A DNA stretch of 64,000 bases from Mesostigma viride (GCA_009746045.1 RPFO01000103.1:129001-193000); one strand, 5' to 3'. Positions 11,577 to 22,935 are shown, counted from the first letter of the stretch. Program-made: numbers and translations. Notes: generated by a model not told the origin, from the letters alone.

Positions 11577-13462
11577 GGGGAGGTGGCACCCCAAAACCCT
11601 TAAAAATTGAACTATGGTAATAACACTTGAAATTCATTTGCACAATGCTGAAATATGATTGCGGGCACTAAATAACATCTCTTGTGACTTGTCCATGCAC
11701 TTGTTGGGGGTACTACCCCCAAGTATACGCCAATATTGCGCTATAAATAGAAAAAGACGCTAATTAGGGCTGGGTATGCCCCAGCCAATGCACACATTTG
11801 TTGGCAACCAAAAATCAACCATTTGTAGTTCCCTGAGTGTGTAGCTTGCTGAGCTATTTACATCATGGAAATGGCAAAACCTTGAACAGTTATTAATTTT
11901 CCCGCAAAACAGGTCTTTTTTTACCGGACATTGGGAATAAACATATCATAAACACTTCAGATAACGCCACAAAATCAAGCGAAAATCCGGCTAACAGGGG
12001 GACAGCAGTGGTCCAAGTCCCAGGTCATTCCGACAAGTCTAGCTCAAGTTATAAGGTTTTGCGTGCTAAAACCTGAACATACGCTAAATGAGGTTTTTCT
12101 GTGTATAAGGCCACCTAGACAGCATGTTTTCCATCCAAGAAGCCAAAAAACATGCCCAACTCGATCACACAACATAAGAAAAGGCTAGGCACCTCATCTG
12201 CCCTCCCCTGCCCTCAGCATGGCCAGCCTTGCCAGCGTGCGCATAGCAACACCTTCGCTAGGCATACACGCACCAAGAGAGCATACACTATGCTACGCCC
12301 AAGGTTACCATGTAAATTTATGCCAAGAACTCAGCAAGTATACGTGTAAAAACCTTAGAAAGACTGCCCAAGCAATAGAGGCAACTGCAGCCTGCAAACT
12401 TGGCAGCAAATCATACATGCTGTCTGCCATGCATTCACATCCTATCCAGCTTGCCTTGCTGCACACATAGCAGGGAAGTCTTAATGGTTATAGCTCAAGG
12501 AAAGCAATAAAAACACCTATCTAATGCAATGCCACTCATGCAGTATGGCCAGCAAAAGAACCACTCTCACCTTCCTTTCCAATATGGCAATTTGCTAAGA
12601 AGCTGATGCCAGCTTGTTAGCCTCTAGGCACATGCCGGATGTCTTTACTAAAACAGGCGTGTCAGATCCGGCACATAACAAAGCGTCTGAGCAAGCTCAT
12701 GTCCAAAGGATTATGGAAAACGAATGTCAACACATTACCAACAACTTGACCTCGGCGCCTTAAGCATGCCAGCCACAAACTACACGAAATTGTACGAAAT
12801 TGCTAGGAATCTGACGATGCAACCGAAAGGAATGGAGCGCTTCCTGCAGGGAAACTGCCCGAAAAAAAGGCGAAAGGCCGACGTTATTGCACCTGCCTGC
12901 GTGGAAATGTTTCATGCATAAACTGGCACGCAAGCTCGAACAATAAAAGACATCATCCATTGATCAGGCGAACAAGGAAGGTGCGCCTTCCGTGAATACG
13001 TCGAAGGCGACATGCGCAGGCCTGCGTAGGTTCTTACCTTGAATGCCGGAAATGTAAAAGAAACCGGGAAGCTTCGGCACAAACTCGACAACACCATTAA
13101 GTTAGCTTCATAATCGCTCTTTAGAGCCTACGTTGCCTCACAATAGCTGCCGTAAACCTGCATTAAATTTCATGATCCGCAAGAGAAATTATATCCTGGA
13201 CCCCCGCGCCCGTAGCCGTTCGAGAAATTAGCGATATTGCAAACCGTAAACTTTCCGCCATGACATGAGGTCATCAACTAATCTTCTGCGAAATTCAAGC
13301 ATTTTTTCTAGCTGTTTACGTGCCATATCGATTAATATTGCATAAAGGCATGCCGCCATGGCCACCTCCGCGAGGGTTGAGCGGTCCGGGCACACATTAT
13401 ACACCGTACGGACGGTACCGCGAATTTTTTGGCGCGGAAAATATTCGGCGCGCCACGTCCCC
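11577..13462. mobile_element. TTAA-flanked TIR element, copy A
   Basis: The element is 1886 bases long. It starts TTAA|GGGGAGGTGGC and ends as the inverted form GCCACGTCCCC|TTAA. A second copy of nearly the same length lies at 37868-39762. Shared internal landmarks include GTTGGGGGTACTACCCCC near the left side, a CATGCCCAA-TCGA motif in the middle, and a TACGGACGGTACCGCGAATTTTT-type stretch near the right end. There is no long open frame, so this is a non-autonomous DNA transposon. TTAA at both edges fits a piggyBac-type 4-bp duplication or a PIF/Harbinger-type 3-bp one. Confidence 0.7.
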
Positions 13463-13670
13463 TTAATAAGCATGACCATTTCCAGCTGAATTGGACTACA
13501 TTTACTACTTGTGTGTGGCTGCTATGCCTCCTTATGCCTGGAAAACATCGTTTTTTGCACTTTTCCACGTCACGGTTTGATGCTAAAAATAGGTCAGTTG
13601 GCCCCCCAATTTATGTGATGTGAACAGGGTCCTAGGGGGACCTTAAGTCCAGAAAGGCACCCCGATCTGA

Positions 13671-14176
13671 CTATATGTGTGGGAGATATGACCCCATGTA
13701 ACAAAAAAGGCCGTTTTTAGGTGATGTGTTAGCGTCGTCGTCGTCGTCGTCGATGGCGTCGTCAATGGGGGTGTCTTTGGAAGACGATGGCGGGGGGATC
13801 TGGCTCTCCATCTCGTCGGCTGGGGCGAAGCAAACCCGCTTGGAGGAGGCGGTAATGGCGGCCGCGTTTGCCTGGGGCTGCGTCGCAATGGTTTCCGCAT
13901 CTGCAATTAGTTGCGTAATCGTGTTGGGCGCTGAAGCCTCCCTCTCGGAGAGAGAAGGGGAGGCGGTTGACGGAGTTTCTGCCATAGCTGGTTCCGGAAA
14001 ATTACGAACCCTGCCTGTGCTGCGTTTTATGATATTGCGCTAAATCTTGGGCGATGGCGGCTGAAAATTATATCATCGTGTTCGTCATTAAAAGACGCAT
14101 CTACTGCAATTCACCCGACCAAATTTCATGCCCGGATGTAAAAGTTATGAGCATTCTCGGCATCCATAGCTCGCCA
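13671..14176 (-). mobile_element. LINE 5' end with start of ORF1
   Basis: On the minus strand a 104-codon frame starting at 13985 is preceded by a leader that resembles the 5' leaders of the ORF1 elements at 17289-19466 and 28843-30829. The shared features are CTCATAACTTT, GATGCGTCTTT and TATAATTTTC in the same order and spacing. The frame has a GTC-repeat-coded run of aspartates. It is interrupted on its 5' side by the LINE fragment 14177-14858. Confidence 0.55.
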
Positions 14177-14858
14177 CCAAGCGTGACCTCTTCAAGGTCG
14201 TCATTCTGACGATCCTGACCTACGGCGCCGAGACGTGGACACTGATGCAGGAGCTGGAGCAACGACTCGACGGCGCCGTCACCAAGATGCTGCGCAAGGC
14301 CCTTAACATCCCCTTTGGTTTGCACATTAGTAATGAGGATTTGTACGCTGATTTGCCCTATGTTTCCCACATTATTAGGCACAGGCGCCTGGGCCTAGCC
14401 GGGCACCTGGCCCGCACAGATCAGGTAGATACATCAGATAGACTAGCTGGCACCAAGCCCGCCCAGCCTGGGCGATATGTCCTCACCTGGCGTGCCCCCG
14501 GCCGCGCGCGGCAGGGCCGCCACCCGTGGACTTTTCGTGATAGACTCGGCATGGACATGTGCTACACTAGACGTGACGGGCTCACCCCCGGGCAGCCTCC
14601 TGGTTTGTCTGTAATATGGAGGCAGATGGTGCGCAAGGATAGATGGCAAGTAGTGATGAAGGAGACCACCCCCAAGCCTGTGGGGGCTCCGCGTGTGACC
14701 AAGTACGGCATTCATAGCGATTCGGGCCGCGGTGCCCACACCCCTGTAACTAGGACCTAGATAGCTTATACCATCCATTCCATCCCATGTTCCCCTCCCA
14801 CTGAGGACTTATGCTCACGTGACGCAGTCACGTGTCTATTAATTAATTAATTAATTAA
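14177..14858 (+). mobile_element. 5'-truncated LINE with RTE-like ORF2 C-terminus, tail type C
   Basis: The frame 14170-14760 encodes the C-terminal region of a LINE ORF2: ILTYGAETW, then RRLGLAGHLARTDQVDT, a motif order typical of RTE-like elements downstream of the reverse transcriptase domain. The 3' end has the hairpin ACGTGAC-GCA-GTCACGT followed by repeats of TTAA. The 10-base sequence TAGCTCGCCA flanks it on both sides (14167-14176 and 14859-14868), which is a target-site duplication. It inserted into an older LINE 5' leader. Confidence 0.85.
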
Positions 14859-14918
14859 TAGCTCGCCACACCGTAAACTCTGTGCCCATGCAGGGAGTCA
14901 AGTGTTTTGGATATGGCT

Positions 14919-15483
14919 GCCTGATTCAGTCATATTAGGTCATCCAGTCATGATGTTTGATGCATGTTTGATGCAGTATAACTTATACAACACCTATTTT
15001 CAACGTTTTGACCCTCCAAGCTCACTATGGCCCCGTTTATGGGGCTCGGGTCGTTGCGTAATGTTGTCAAGGGCTCTCATGTTTCCCACTGCGTTGTACT
15101 GCGTTGTAATTGTGATGCTAATGAAAAATAGCTCCAGTGGCCCAATGGGCCTGAGTTTTGTTTCACAGAGCCTGCATATGTTGCCCATAGCTCGTGCAAG
15201 AAGCCAGATTTTTTTCATGAACCATTTGTGAATAAGCACATGACTTGTGACCTAGGGTCAAGAAATCGCTGTCATGGTCAGACCCCCCTGTATTCAAACC
15301 AGTGTATCTCTCTAATGAATAAGCATTTTGTAGGTCTGAGTAGCTCAAAAAATCCTTTGATTTATGGGCTTTCAGGAAAGTATATACATGACCATGAAAA
15401 AAAAATTTCCTTAGGTGCTATACGCGTTCTAAAAAAAGCTTACAACGCGATATATCGCGTTCTAATTAAAAAAACACGGGTTA
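14919..15483 (+). repeat. 560-base dispersed repeat, copy 1
   Basis: This is almost identical to 24117-24683 in the opposite orientation. The shared block starts at ATGGCTGCCTGATTCAG and ends with the palindrome AACGCGATATATCGCGTT, a short A-run and CACGGGTTAA. Both copies keep an 80-codon frame with few differences, but the frame resembles no known protein. Confidence 0.75.
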
Positions 15484-15854
15484 AGATCGAGGTAATTGCA
15501 ATGAGTATCCTCCGACGTGAGCTTTAATGTGAGGGACGCTTGCGGGTAGATGCCAGGCAGACCAGCGGTGATATACAAATTTATGGCTTGCGAAATCAGG
15601 GTTGTCGAAAGCAATGACATCATCAATGTATCGACATGTGTGGATAAAACGCCTGATGAGAACATCATCGTTTGAGGCAATGAGATTCTCCATGAATGCA
15701 AGCTCATAAGTGTATAGATAGAGGTTTGCAAGGAGCCCGGCACAGTTAGTGCCCATAGGGATGCCGATAGCTTGTTGGTATACATAGCCCGCAAACAAAT
15801 GAAGGTGTTATCAACAAGATAAGAGATCCAATTAACAAGGTCAGCCTTCGTGAT

Positions 15855-17092
15855 TAATTAATTAATTAATTAGACTCGTGCTCCCGTTGGGGAGTCACGG
15901 AGCATTAACCCCGATGGATGGATGGATGGGTGCAAACAACTTCCTACCGGTCTAATCTATCTACAACAGCTATCTACATCTATTCTACCAACTCAAGCTA
16001 CAAACATCAACTCTACCCTAGGGGAGCTGTCTGGCGTGCCTCCCGCGGGTTTGCACACGCGGGCGCTTCCCCACTGGGGAGGGCTCGTTGTCCTCTATGA
16101 CCTGGGCCCACTTGGCCTTGTCGATCCATCATCTTCTTCCAAATCACGGAGAGGCCTAGGCCCCCCATGTCCTCTACTAGCTGTTCTTTGAAGGTGCGGG
16201 CCTTGCGGCGTCTAACATCACTGGGCCCAGCCCACGTCAGGAGGTGCCGGCCAGGTTGGGCTGGACGCAGACCTGCGGGGGGGCCACGTGAGGTGTCTAC
16301 CTGGTTGGTGCGAGCTAGGTGCCCTACTAGCTGCAGGCGGCGTTGCTTAATGGTGCTGGTGATATAGGGCATGCCCTGGTACAGGTCCTCATTGCGGACA
16401 TGAGCAGCATATCCTACTCTGAAAATGGAACGCAGCATGCTGGTGACCGCGCCGTCCAGCTTGCGGGCCAGGTCGGCGGTGAGGGTCCACGTCTCGGCGC
16501 CATACGTGAGAACAGGAAGGACGAGGACCTTGAACAGGTCCTGTTTCTCGATCTTGCCCAGGGGCTTGCGCCACAGGGCCCGGTACTGGCGTAAAGCGTG
16601 CCAGGCGAGGGAGATGCGATGGTCCACATCAACCTCGCAGCTGGGGAGCAGGCTGCCCAGCAGCTTAACGCGGTCCCGATACAGGACTCGAGAGCCGTCT
16701 AGGAGATAGAGGGGCGGCGGTTGGTTGGTGAGCCCAACCGCCAGGGCCTCTGTCTTCTTGCTGACCTCAAGCCCCACTGCACGGGCCTCGAGAGCCAGGC
16801 ACTGAGTCAAGCCATGTCTGCACGTGCTCAGTGTCCTCGAAGAGGGTGGTGTCGTCTGCGTAAATGATGTCTGCTAGCCGAATCAGACTCCGTGTCCGCT
16901 CCGCCATGCCAGAATTTGTTAGCAACCTGCACTCCTGGTTCCCTGCCCACGATGCGGGCAAATCGCTTGCGCGCCTGAATCATTACGTATTCGACAACAA
17001 TAATGAACAGGTAGGGCGACAGCACGCAGCCCTGCCACACACCCTTCTGTAAAGGGCATGGGGGCGTGGTCCCGTAAGAAGTGCGCACCGAA
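15855..17092 (-). mobile_element. 5'-truncated LINE with RTE-like ORF2, tail type A
   Basis: On the minus strand the frames contain QGCVLSPYLF and YADDTTLF, the reverse-transcriptase motif before the active site and the catalytic box, then LTYGAETWTL and RRLQLVGHLARTNQVDT. The longest part (16013-16810) is 265 codons. The frame is broken between the YADD region and the C-terminal part, so the copy is dead. Its 3' end at 15855 has TTAA repeats next to a CTCCC-GTTG-GGGAG hairpin. The 11-base GCCTTCGTGAT at 15844-15854 and 17093-17103 is the target-site duplication. Confidence 0.85.
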
Positions 17093-17626
17093 GCCTTCGT
17101 GATAATATAATTATAAGCATCCCGCACGACAGCACCTGCCGCAATCCCTGAGAGCCACGTTGCCGTGGGCTTGGTCTGAGAAACACGCACGTGCAGGTGG
17201 TTGCGCCCGTGAGGCCTACGTGCATACAGACGAGTAAGGAGGCTATGTAAACGAGCTTTCAAATCGTGCAAATCTAGTGTGGTATATAATTAATTAATTA
17301 ATTATCAACACCACTCCGTTGGGAGTCAATGTAGCACATATCCCTGAGAAGGGGCATATGGCTTTTAATACATTCTAGGCTACTTCCTGCAAGAGTGGAA
17401 TGTAAGCAGCACTTGCTCTAGGTGCCTCAAGGGCACCGGCACCCTCATGATCTTCACACTATGCCCAGCTAAGGGGGAGTATGTCATGTGGGGGAAGATC
17501 ATCATGGCTATACAAGAGCTAGGGCATGGCTTCTCGACAGAGAGCATCTCTCTGCATGGCATAGCATGGCTAAATCCTTAATGCAACATCCATGGGGGTC
17601 CCATTATAGACAAAGCATGGCTAAAT

Positions 17627-17825
17627 CCCCCTTAGCTGGGCATAGTGTGAAGATCATGAGGGTGCAGGTGCCCTAGTGCACCTAGAGCAAGTGTTGTTTA
17701 CATTCCCACCCTTGCAGGAAGTAGCTTAGAATGTATGATAGGCCATATGCCCCTTCTCTGGGCTATGTGCTACATATACTCCCAACGGAGTTATGTTACA
17801 ATTCAATTCAATTCAATTCAATTCA
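17627..17825 (+). mobile_element. 3'-UTR fragment of the ORF1-only family inserted in E1
   Basis: A 199-base 5'-truncated copy of the E1/E2 3' UTR, in the opposite orientation to its host element, ending with the type B hairpin ACTCCCAACGGAGT and a run of AATTC repeats. The 10-base ATGGCTAAAT at 17617-17626 and 17826-17835 is its target-site duplication. Confidence 0.85.
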
Positions 17826-17931
17826 ATGGCTAAATGTTGAAGGCATCATCCATGGGGGCCATTGGCGCACATGCGCGGGGGCCACATGCTAGGCTAAGCC
17901 TTACTAATCTACACTACTGGTATATATATTC

Positions 17932-19290
17932 CTAGTCTGAGGTGGCAGGAGGGGGCTGCCAGGGCTTGTGGTCAACGTGGATGACCGCCCCCCTCCAGTA
18001 TACCGGCTTCCCCCTTGCGCTCTGCCGGAGCTGAAGGTAGGTCGGCCATAGCTCGCGTCGCCGCTGTTGCTGGGCCAGGGTCAAGTCGTCGTCCAGCGTG
18101 AAGCGAGTCTCCGAGAGCTTCTTGCGGCATTTAAGGAACGCCAGCTTGTCCGCCATGTACTTAAAGGTGAGGAGCACGGGTGCCGGGCCAGCCTTCCCCC
18201 GCGCGCGGGGGAGGCGGACAGCCGACATGTCCAGCTCACCAGTGAGTAACATGGGGGCAAGAATGGCGCGCTTAAATGCCTCAAGAAGGCTCGTGGAGGT
18301 CTCACCTGCCTGCTGGTCGAAGTGCTTGACGATGACATTGTGGCTGCGCCGGGCGATGTCGGCTTCCTCGCGAAGGTCGAGGGCTTGTTGCTTGAGTTGT
18401 GCCGAGATGGTGGAGGTGGTGGAGGTGGTGTGCTGCTTAAGCAAGTCCGCCCAGGTGGAGGGAGCATCGCCGGCCGAGCCAGCAGGCGCCGGCTGGGCGG
18501 CGATGTCCTTCACCGCCTGGGCGGTGAGGCCGGCGGTGTCATGCAAGCTCTCAAGGGCGTTGGCGGTGGCTTGAAGGCGTTGGTCGAGGTCGAGGAGCTG
18601 GGCTTTGATGTCGGCAGTGGAGGCGGAAATGGCAGTGGAGGTGGAGGCGGCGGCGGTGGAAATGTGAGGAAGTTCAGCAGTCAGCGTGCCGCCGATTGCT
18701 GCTATGTCGGCAGCAAGGGGGGTCACGTGCTGCTGAAAGGCTTCCGTGAGGATGGAGCGGAGGGTGGGGACGGAAAGGGGTGAAGCCCAGATCTCGGCGT
18801 CAGAGCGCTGGAGAAGGGAGTTGAGGATGGCGTGCTGGAGATGGGGGCGGAAGCTGCCGATCAGCCCGTAGATGTTGGCCCAGCGGCTGCCGTCCGGGGC
18901 GAGGAGGCGATTGATGGAGTAGAGATGGAGGCACAGGTCGTTAAGCGAAGCGTAATCCCCGAAGAAGATGCAGCGCATAGCATCGGTCGGAGAAATGGTG
19001 GTCCAGTCGTAATCTGCGACCTTGAAAGGCCGGGGACGAAAGCTCGGTTCTGTGTATTGGGGGCGTGAAGACCCTCCTGTGTCGTCGGCTGGGCGGGTGC
19101 GCTTGGGGTCAGGCGATGCAGATGGCGAGGCGTTAAGCCCGGGGGGTTGCGGGACGACCACCAGTGCACGACTAGTGTCATCGCCGCCTGCCGGACCTGA
19201 TGGCGAAGCTGCAGCCGGAGCTGCAGACGTATTGTCATTGCCGAGTGCGGCCGCCAGGCTGCGTTGCGTCGGGGCGCGTTTGTTCGCCAT
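17932..19290 (-). CDS. ORF1 protein of ORF1-only element E1, L1 ORF1p-like
   Basis: A 452-residue frame starting at 19290 with no break. The N-terminal 100 residues are low-complexity (Ala/Pro/Ser). Residues about 190-310 are rich in Ala, Thr and Ile with a heptad-like pattern and include ADIKAQLLDLDQRLQ, fitting a coiled coil. The C-terminal 150 residues contain NVIVKHF, then ARGKAGPAPVLLTF, LDDDLTLAQQQRRRELWP and VYWRG. That order matches L1 ORF1p-type proteins: an RRM-like domain followed by the C-terminal domain, an RNA-binding chaperone that coats element RNA. The same protein is coded, broken, in E2 (29004-30281), and a relative lies at 51960-52872. No reverse transcriptase follows it. 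Confidence 0.8.
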   Translation of the reverse strand: MANKRAPTQRSLAAALGNDNTSAAPAAASPSGPAGGDDTSRALVVVPQPPGLNASPSASPDPKRTRPADDTGGSSRPQYTEPSFRPRPFKVADYDWTTISPTDAMRCIFFGDYASLNDLCLHLYSINRLLAPDGSRWANIYGLIGSFRPHLQHAILNSLLQRSDAEIWASPLSVPTLRSILTEAFQQHVTPLAADIAAIGGTLTAELPHISTAAASTSTAISASTADIKAQLLDLDQRLQATANALESLHDTAGLTAQAVKDIAAQPAPAGSAGDAPSTWADLLKQHTTSTTSTISAQLKQQALDLREEADIARRSHNVIVKHFDQQAGETSTSLLEAFKRAILAPMLLTGELDMSAVRLPRARGKAGPAPVLLTFKYMADKLAFLKCRKKLSETRFTLDDDLTLAQQQRRRELWPTYLQLRQSARGKPVYWRGAVIHVDHKPWQPPPATSD

Positions 19291-19854
19291 ATATTGCGTT
19301 TTAGATTCGGAAAATTATATCAGCATGTGCGTCTTAGAAAGACGAAGCGATAGTGATATTCACGGCTAAATTCGGTGCTCAAACGTGAAAGTTATGAGCT
19401 CCGACAGCCATGGCTACCTCGTGGCCGAATTTGCGTGTCCTCGTGCGATTTAGGCCATGGCGTTACAGTGTGGTATATAGAGTGGTGAAATCATTGGTGG
19501 CTATGGGCATAGGTATACGCTTCTCTGCTGCTGTCTAAGAACGGCTAAGGGCGGCAAGGCGTAGGCGTACTTGGGCTGAGTCTATGACGATCCAACTACC
19601 AGCGCATTCATACCCGGCATTCAACAGCACCTCCACCCATAATGCATTGGCTTCGGGGAGAAGAGCATTCAAAGCATGGCAGATAAGAGAGAAGCATCAG
19701 TGGGGCGGAATGCGGCGCAGCAATGGTGCGCAAAGTAACAGGAGTTTTGTGCAGCTTAAGAGTGAGATACAAATATGGGAACATGGGGTGGTGGCGCGTC
19801 GCTGCCGCTTAAGGAATGCCCGAGCAACAATCTTTTGGCTGAGCAAGAAGTTGT

Positions 19855-19900
19855 GAACATTCTCGGCATCCGTAGCTCGTCACACCGTAAACCGTGCTAG
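19855..19900 (-). repeat. Remnant of a LINE 5' leader
   Basis: The sequence CATTCTCGGCATCCGTAGCT and following bases through CACACCGTAAAC match the split sequence around the LINE insertion at 14177-14858, but without an insertion. It is an unoccupied relative of that target site. Confidence 0.65.
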
Positions 19901-19905
19901 TTGGA

Positions 19906-20930
19906 TGGATGGATCTCCTCCACTCCGTGCCATGCCCATGCGCATGACACACAAGTACTTACTACTTACTCATTCAGATAAGAAGAGGTTGCAGACATTT
20001 GTTGCCCACACACCAGGCCCTAACACTTGAGACTGATGCAACTTCGCATGAAGTGAGGCGCTGTACTTCACATCATCATTATCAGTAAAAAAATACGAGG
20101 CATCAGGTTTCATTCACAATGTGAAACACATGGTTGATTATTATTGTAATTTGTGAGCCCTCCATGACAGTATATTTGTTTTTTTAGCTTGGGGATCGGG
20201 CAGCAAACCAACAAGCATCTTTGAGCCTTGCAATACCCAAGCATGCAGCCCCCAATATACATAAGTTGCTATCAGCTAGTAACATGGAGAAACAGCCTTT
20301 AAGAAAAAAGACTGTTTCATCCTACACACCCATCACAGTACATTTGAATCCCAAAATGCACTGGGTGAAGAACCAAAAAAAGTTTTCCTAGACGGCACAT
20401 TCTCGCAGGAACGTGGAGCAAACCCGCCAATATGCGGAGCATTGATAAAATTGACGCCCACAGATTTAAAATCTATGTGTATTTGTCGTGCGATTGGAGA
20501 GGTGCGGCATCGTACACCTGTTGACCCGCATTCAGGCAACAGGTAAATCTATACATAAGATGCCAGAGCAAAGCAACTTAAAAGCAATCGCCTGTCGCAT
20601 CACCCCAACCGTCGTCTTAAAAACGTTCACCTTCTGATGTCGCGCTCAGGCAGTTATTTTTCTGTACACAGTGCCACCCACCTTGCCATGAATGCGAAGG
20701 TGGGGACGGAAAGCATGCCTTAGCAGCGACATCTACCAACTACAGAAATGTGTTTTGTACAAGTACCAATACATAAAACCCCACGAAGAGATGGGAACCA
20801 TCCGGGTTTCATACCCTCCAGAACAACTGGATTAAGGCATGAACCGTCATGGTATGTGGTCACCGGCTCTGATAACAGTTTCTATACATGTGTAAGAGAG
20901 CATGGGCGGCCAGCTGCCCACTCCAACTCT
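19906..20930. other. Region without a recognised gene
   Basis: No conserved protein motif or element end seen. It is probably the 3' flank of the minus-strand gene that follows. Confidence 0.4.
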
Positions 20931-21741
20931 TCAGACAGCTGCGAACCGTCCCCGACCTGTCTCGAAGCCTTCCACACGTACAGCAGGCTTGGACACACCC
21001 ATATTGTCTAGACAGGGTGACGAAGACCAGCGCCTCTCAAACGTAGTATCACGTATCAAAGGATTGGTAGTACGATTTGGCGGAGTGCTGCTCAGGAACG
21101 GCGGTGAACAGCTGTAGAAGGGCTGAGCCTGGGTCTGGGAAGCGAAATCAAAAAAGGACCCGGAACCCTGGACGCAGGAAAGCAAGGCGCCAAGGAATTC
21201 GAAATCGTGCAATGGTCAGCCAAGCCACACCACCTCAAGTGTGACCAAGGAACACCAAAAGTACAAAAACAGGCAGTTTGTCAACTGATGCGCACATGAC
21301 AAGTTGGACTCGTTATTCACCTTTGTACAAAGAATGTCCAGTATCTCGCGGCCGGCACCTTCGCCTTCGTCCCTGCAAGAGAAAAGGAGGAAAGGGGTAC
21401 AAAAGGGGGAAGGACGCAAACAACAAAAGTTTTACAGTGTTAGTTCGAAGAAAACACTGGAAACCCAGGTATGGACCATAGCTTCGACGTACGAAATCAA
21501 AACGTGAAGCATGTAGAGGTTACCTCTTTCTCCGAAGGGCCTTAGTCGCGTCGGAAACCGGAGCCACAGGCGGCAACCACCGAGGACAAGGACAGACCAA
21601 ATCGTCTTCTTCAGATGCAAAAGATTGTACGGACCCCCGCGGCACCCCCCGCGGTCTTCTGGAAGACCCCGACAAGTCAACCCGCTCAGACATCTTCCAA
21701 GACGCCACCTGTGAGCTGAGGGCTCCGCAGACTTCGATCAT
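20931..21741 (-). CDS. Small plant-type protein of unknown function, three exons
   Basis: Exons on the minus strand are 21524-21693 (or from 21741), 21321-21372 and 20931-21134. Introns are GT-AG: donors GAG|GTAACC and AAAG|GTGAAT; the first acceptor follows a clear pyrimidine tract ending TTTTCTCTTGCAG. Phases agree (2, then 0). The product is 141 residues from the Met at 21693, or 157 from the in-frame Met at 21741; I cannot decide between them. Motifs in order are DLVCPCPRWLPPV, REILDILCTK, SPPFLSSTPPNR, NPLIRDTTF and KPAVRVEGF. From memory these match a family of small uncharacterised land-plant proteins (CPKPRR, LLDIIL, SPPFF-GSPPSR, NPL--D--F, PAVRVEGFD motifs). There is no signal peptide and no known enzyme domain. 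The family assignment needs a database search; the gene structure is firmer. Confidence 0.7.
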
Positions 21742-22486
21742 TTTAAATGTCGGTAAAGAACAACACGCACAGAAACGCGTGATAACTTGAGATGAAAATT
21801 TTCTTACGCCAGCAGCTATGTACAAAGGCCTTGCTTTTCGGACTTCACAAGTCCATGAAATACAATGGTAATTCACGCCGCTAAACGTCGCCCGCGTGGT
21901 GTCTCGTTGTGAGGATATGTGTTGTATTGTCGCCCACCTTAGCTGGCAGTGAAACTCGGCGACACTTCCGTACACGCAATGCGTTGGCTCTTGTAAGGTC
22001 GTGCGTGCCAGGTTAGGAAGCGAGTCACATGACAGTTACAACTTTAGATTTGCGCTCGGTCGACCGTTTGGATACGTCACACCAAGGAGTGTATCGGATC
22101 CCAATGTTGGCCCCGGCTCGCTTTTTGCACAAAACGCGGGGGAAGAGAAGACGCCGGCACGGACGCTGTGCCAGGCCACGAAACTGATTAGCCTGCAGAA
22201 CGACGCTTCGAGCGCAAAGATTTGCCGTGGATTCCTTGATTTGTAACGTCCCCTCGTGTGTCAGACTCGTGTCAGCGCATTGGCTAAATTAAGTCAGCAA
22301 ATCGAAGAGAATCTGGTTGACAAGTTGGCACGGTGCCAATTGGCTTAGACAAACACCTCTCGGACACCAGTCAATACCGGCCCTGCAATTGCAATCGCAG
22401 GGCCGGACTTTCTTCCAAAATAGATTTTCCGGAATTCGCTACGTGGCGGCAGCAACTTATGCTGGGGATAACCTATGGGAATATAC

Positions 22487-22530
22487 TCGTGACTGACTGA
22501 CTGACTGACTGACTGATTGACTAACTGACG
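22487..22530. repeat. TGAC microsatellite
   Basis: A run of GACT/TGAC tetranucleotides with a few imperfect units. Confidence 0.85.
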
Positions 22531-22935
22531 GATGAGTGACGCCAGATACTTGGTCGATATTCCGTGCCTTACGGAATACTGTTGGGCGGGATACGCGCTC
22601 AATTTGTTTACAGCTTTCGTCGTGATTGAGGGCCCTTTTCTCCGGCAGCCACACGTAGACCCTCGTGGCCAAGGTCAGTTCAGTCTGATTTGAAGCAAAC
22701 TGCCGGTAACTCGACCGTGTTTCAATGTCAGCCACTCGGTTCCCAACGGCTTTATTTCCAAATATCGCACACTGCCGCAACAAATCAACCATCAAGGCAT
22801 AACAGCCTGAACAATGAACTCATTTGCTGACGATCGTGACGGCGAAGCCAGAATGCGCCGCGTAGGTGGCCGACTGGTAAGTACAGTGATTCAAGCCGTG
22901 CAGGTACAGTGATTCACGCCTTAACTCATAGTCCG

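Larger units (their letters stand above)
17289..19466 (-). mobile_element. Complete ORF1-only retrotransposon, element E1
   Basis: The element is flanked by the 13-base duplication AGTGTGGTATATA (17276-17288 and 19467-19479). Reading on the minus strand it has a leader, one intact ORF1 (17932-19290), a 3' UTR, the hairpin ACTCC-CAAC-GGAGT (tail type B) and a TTAA-repeat tail at 17289. It contains no ORF2. Subtracting the younger insertion at 17627-17825 and its 10-base duplication, its own length is about 1969 bases, close to the 1987 bases of E2 at 28843-30829. Confidence 0.85.
15484..19850 (-). mobile_element. Old reverse-transcriptase element, interrupted by later insertions
   Basis: Minus-strand pieces at 15484-15843, 17104-17275 and about 19700-19840 carry reverse-transcriptase motifs that read in the expected order across the insertions. 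These are an LHKTP-R-IAA motif, then YNYIITKA, then GIPMGTNCAGLLANLYLYTYE-type motif 4 and the catalytic RYIDDV. The type is non-LTR or Penelope-like; the exact family is uncertain. The element is decayed and was later hit by the LINE at 15855-17092 and the ORF1-only element at 17289-19466, each with its own target-site duplication. Confidence 0.6.

Noticed and set aside
15228-15527. 80- to 99-codon frame shared with 24124-24366 as a conserved gene
   Set aside because: The conservation is simply that of the whole 560-base repeat, including non-coding parts; no coding bias is evident from two copies.
17800-17826. AATTC repeat as an independent microsatellite
   Set aside because: It is the 3' tail of the retroelement fragment 17627-17825, shown by its duplication immediately after the run.
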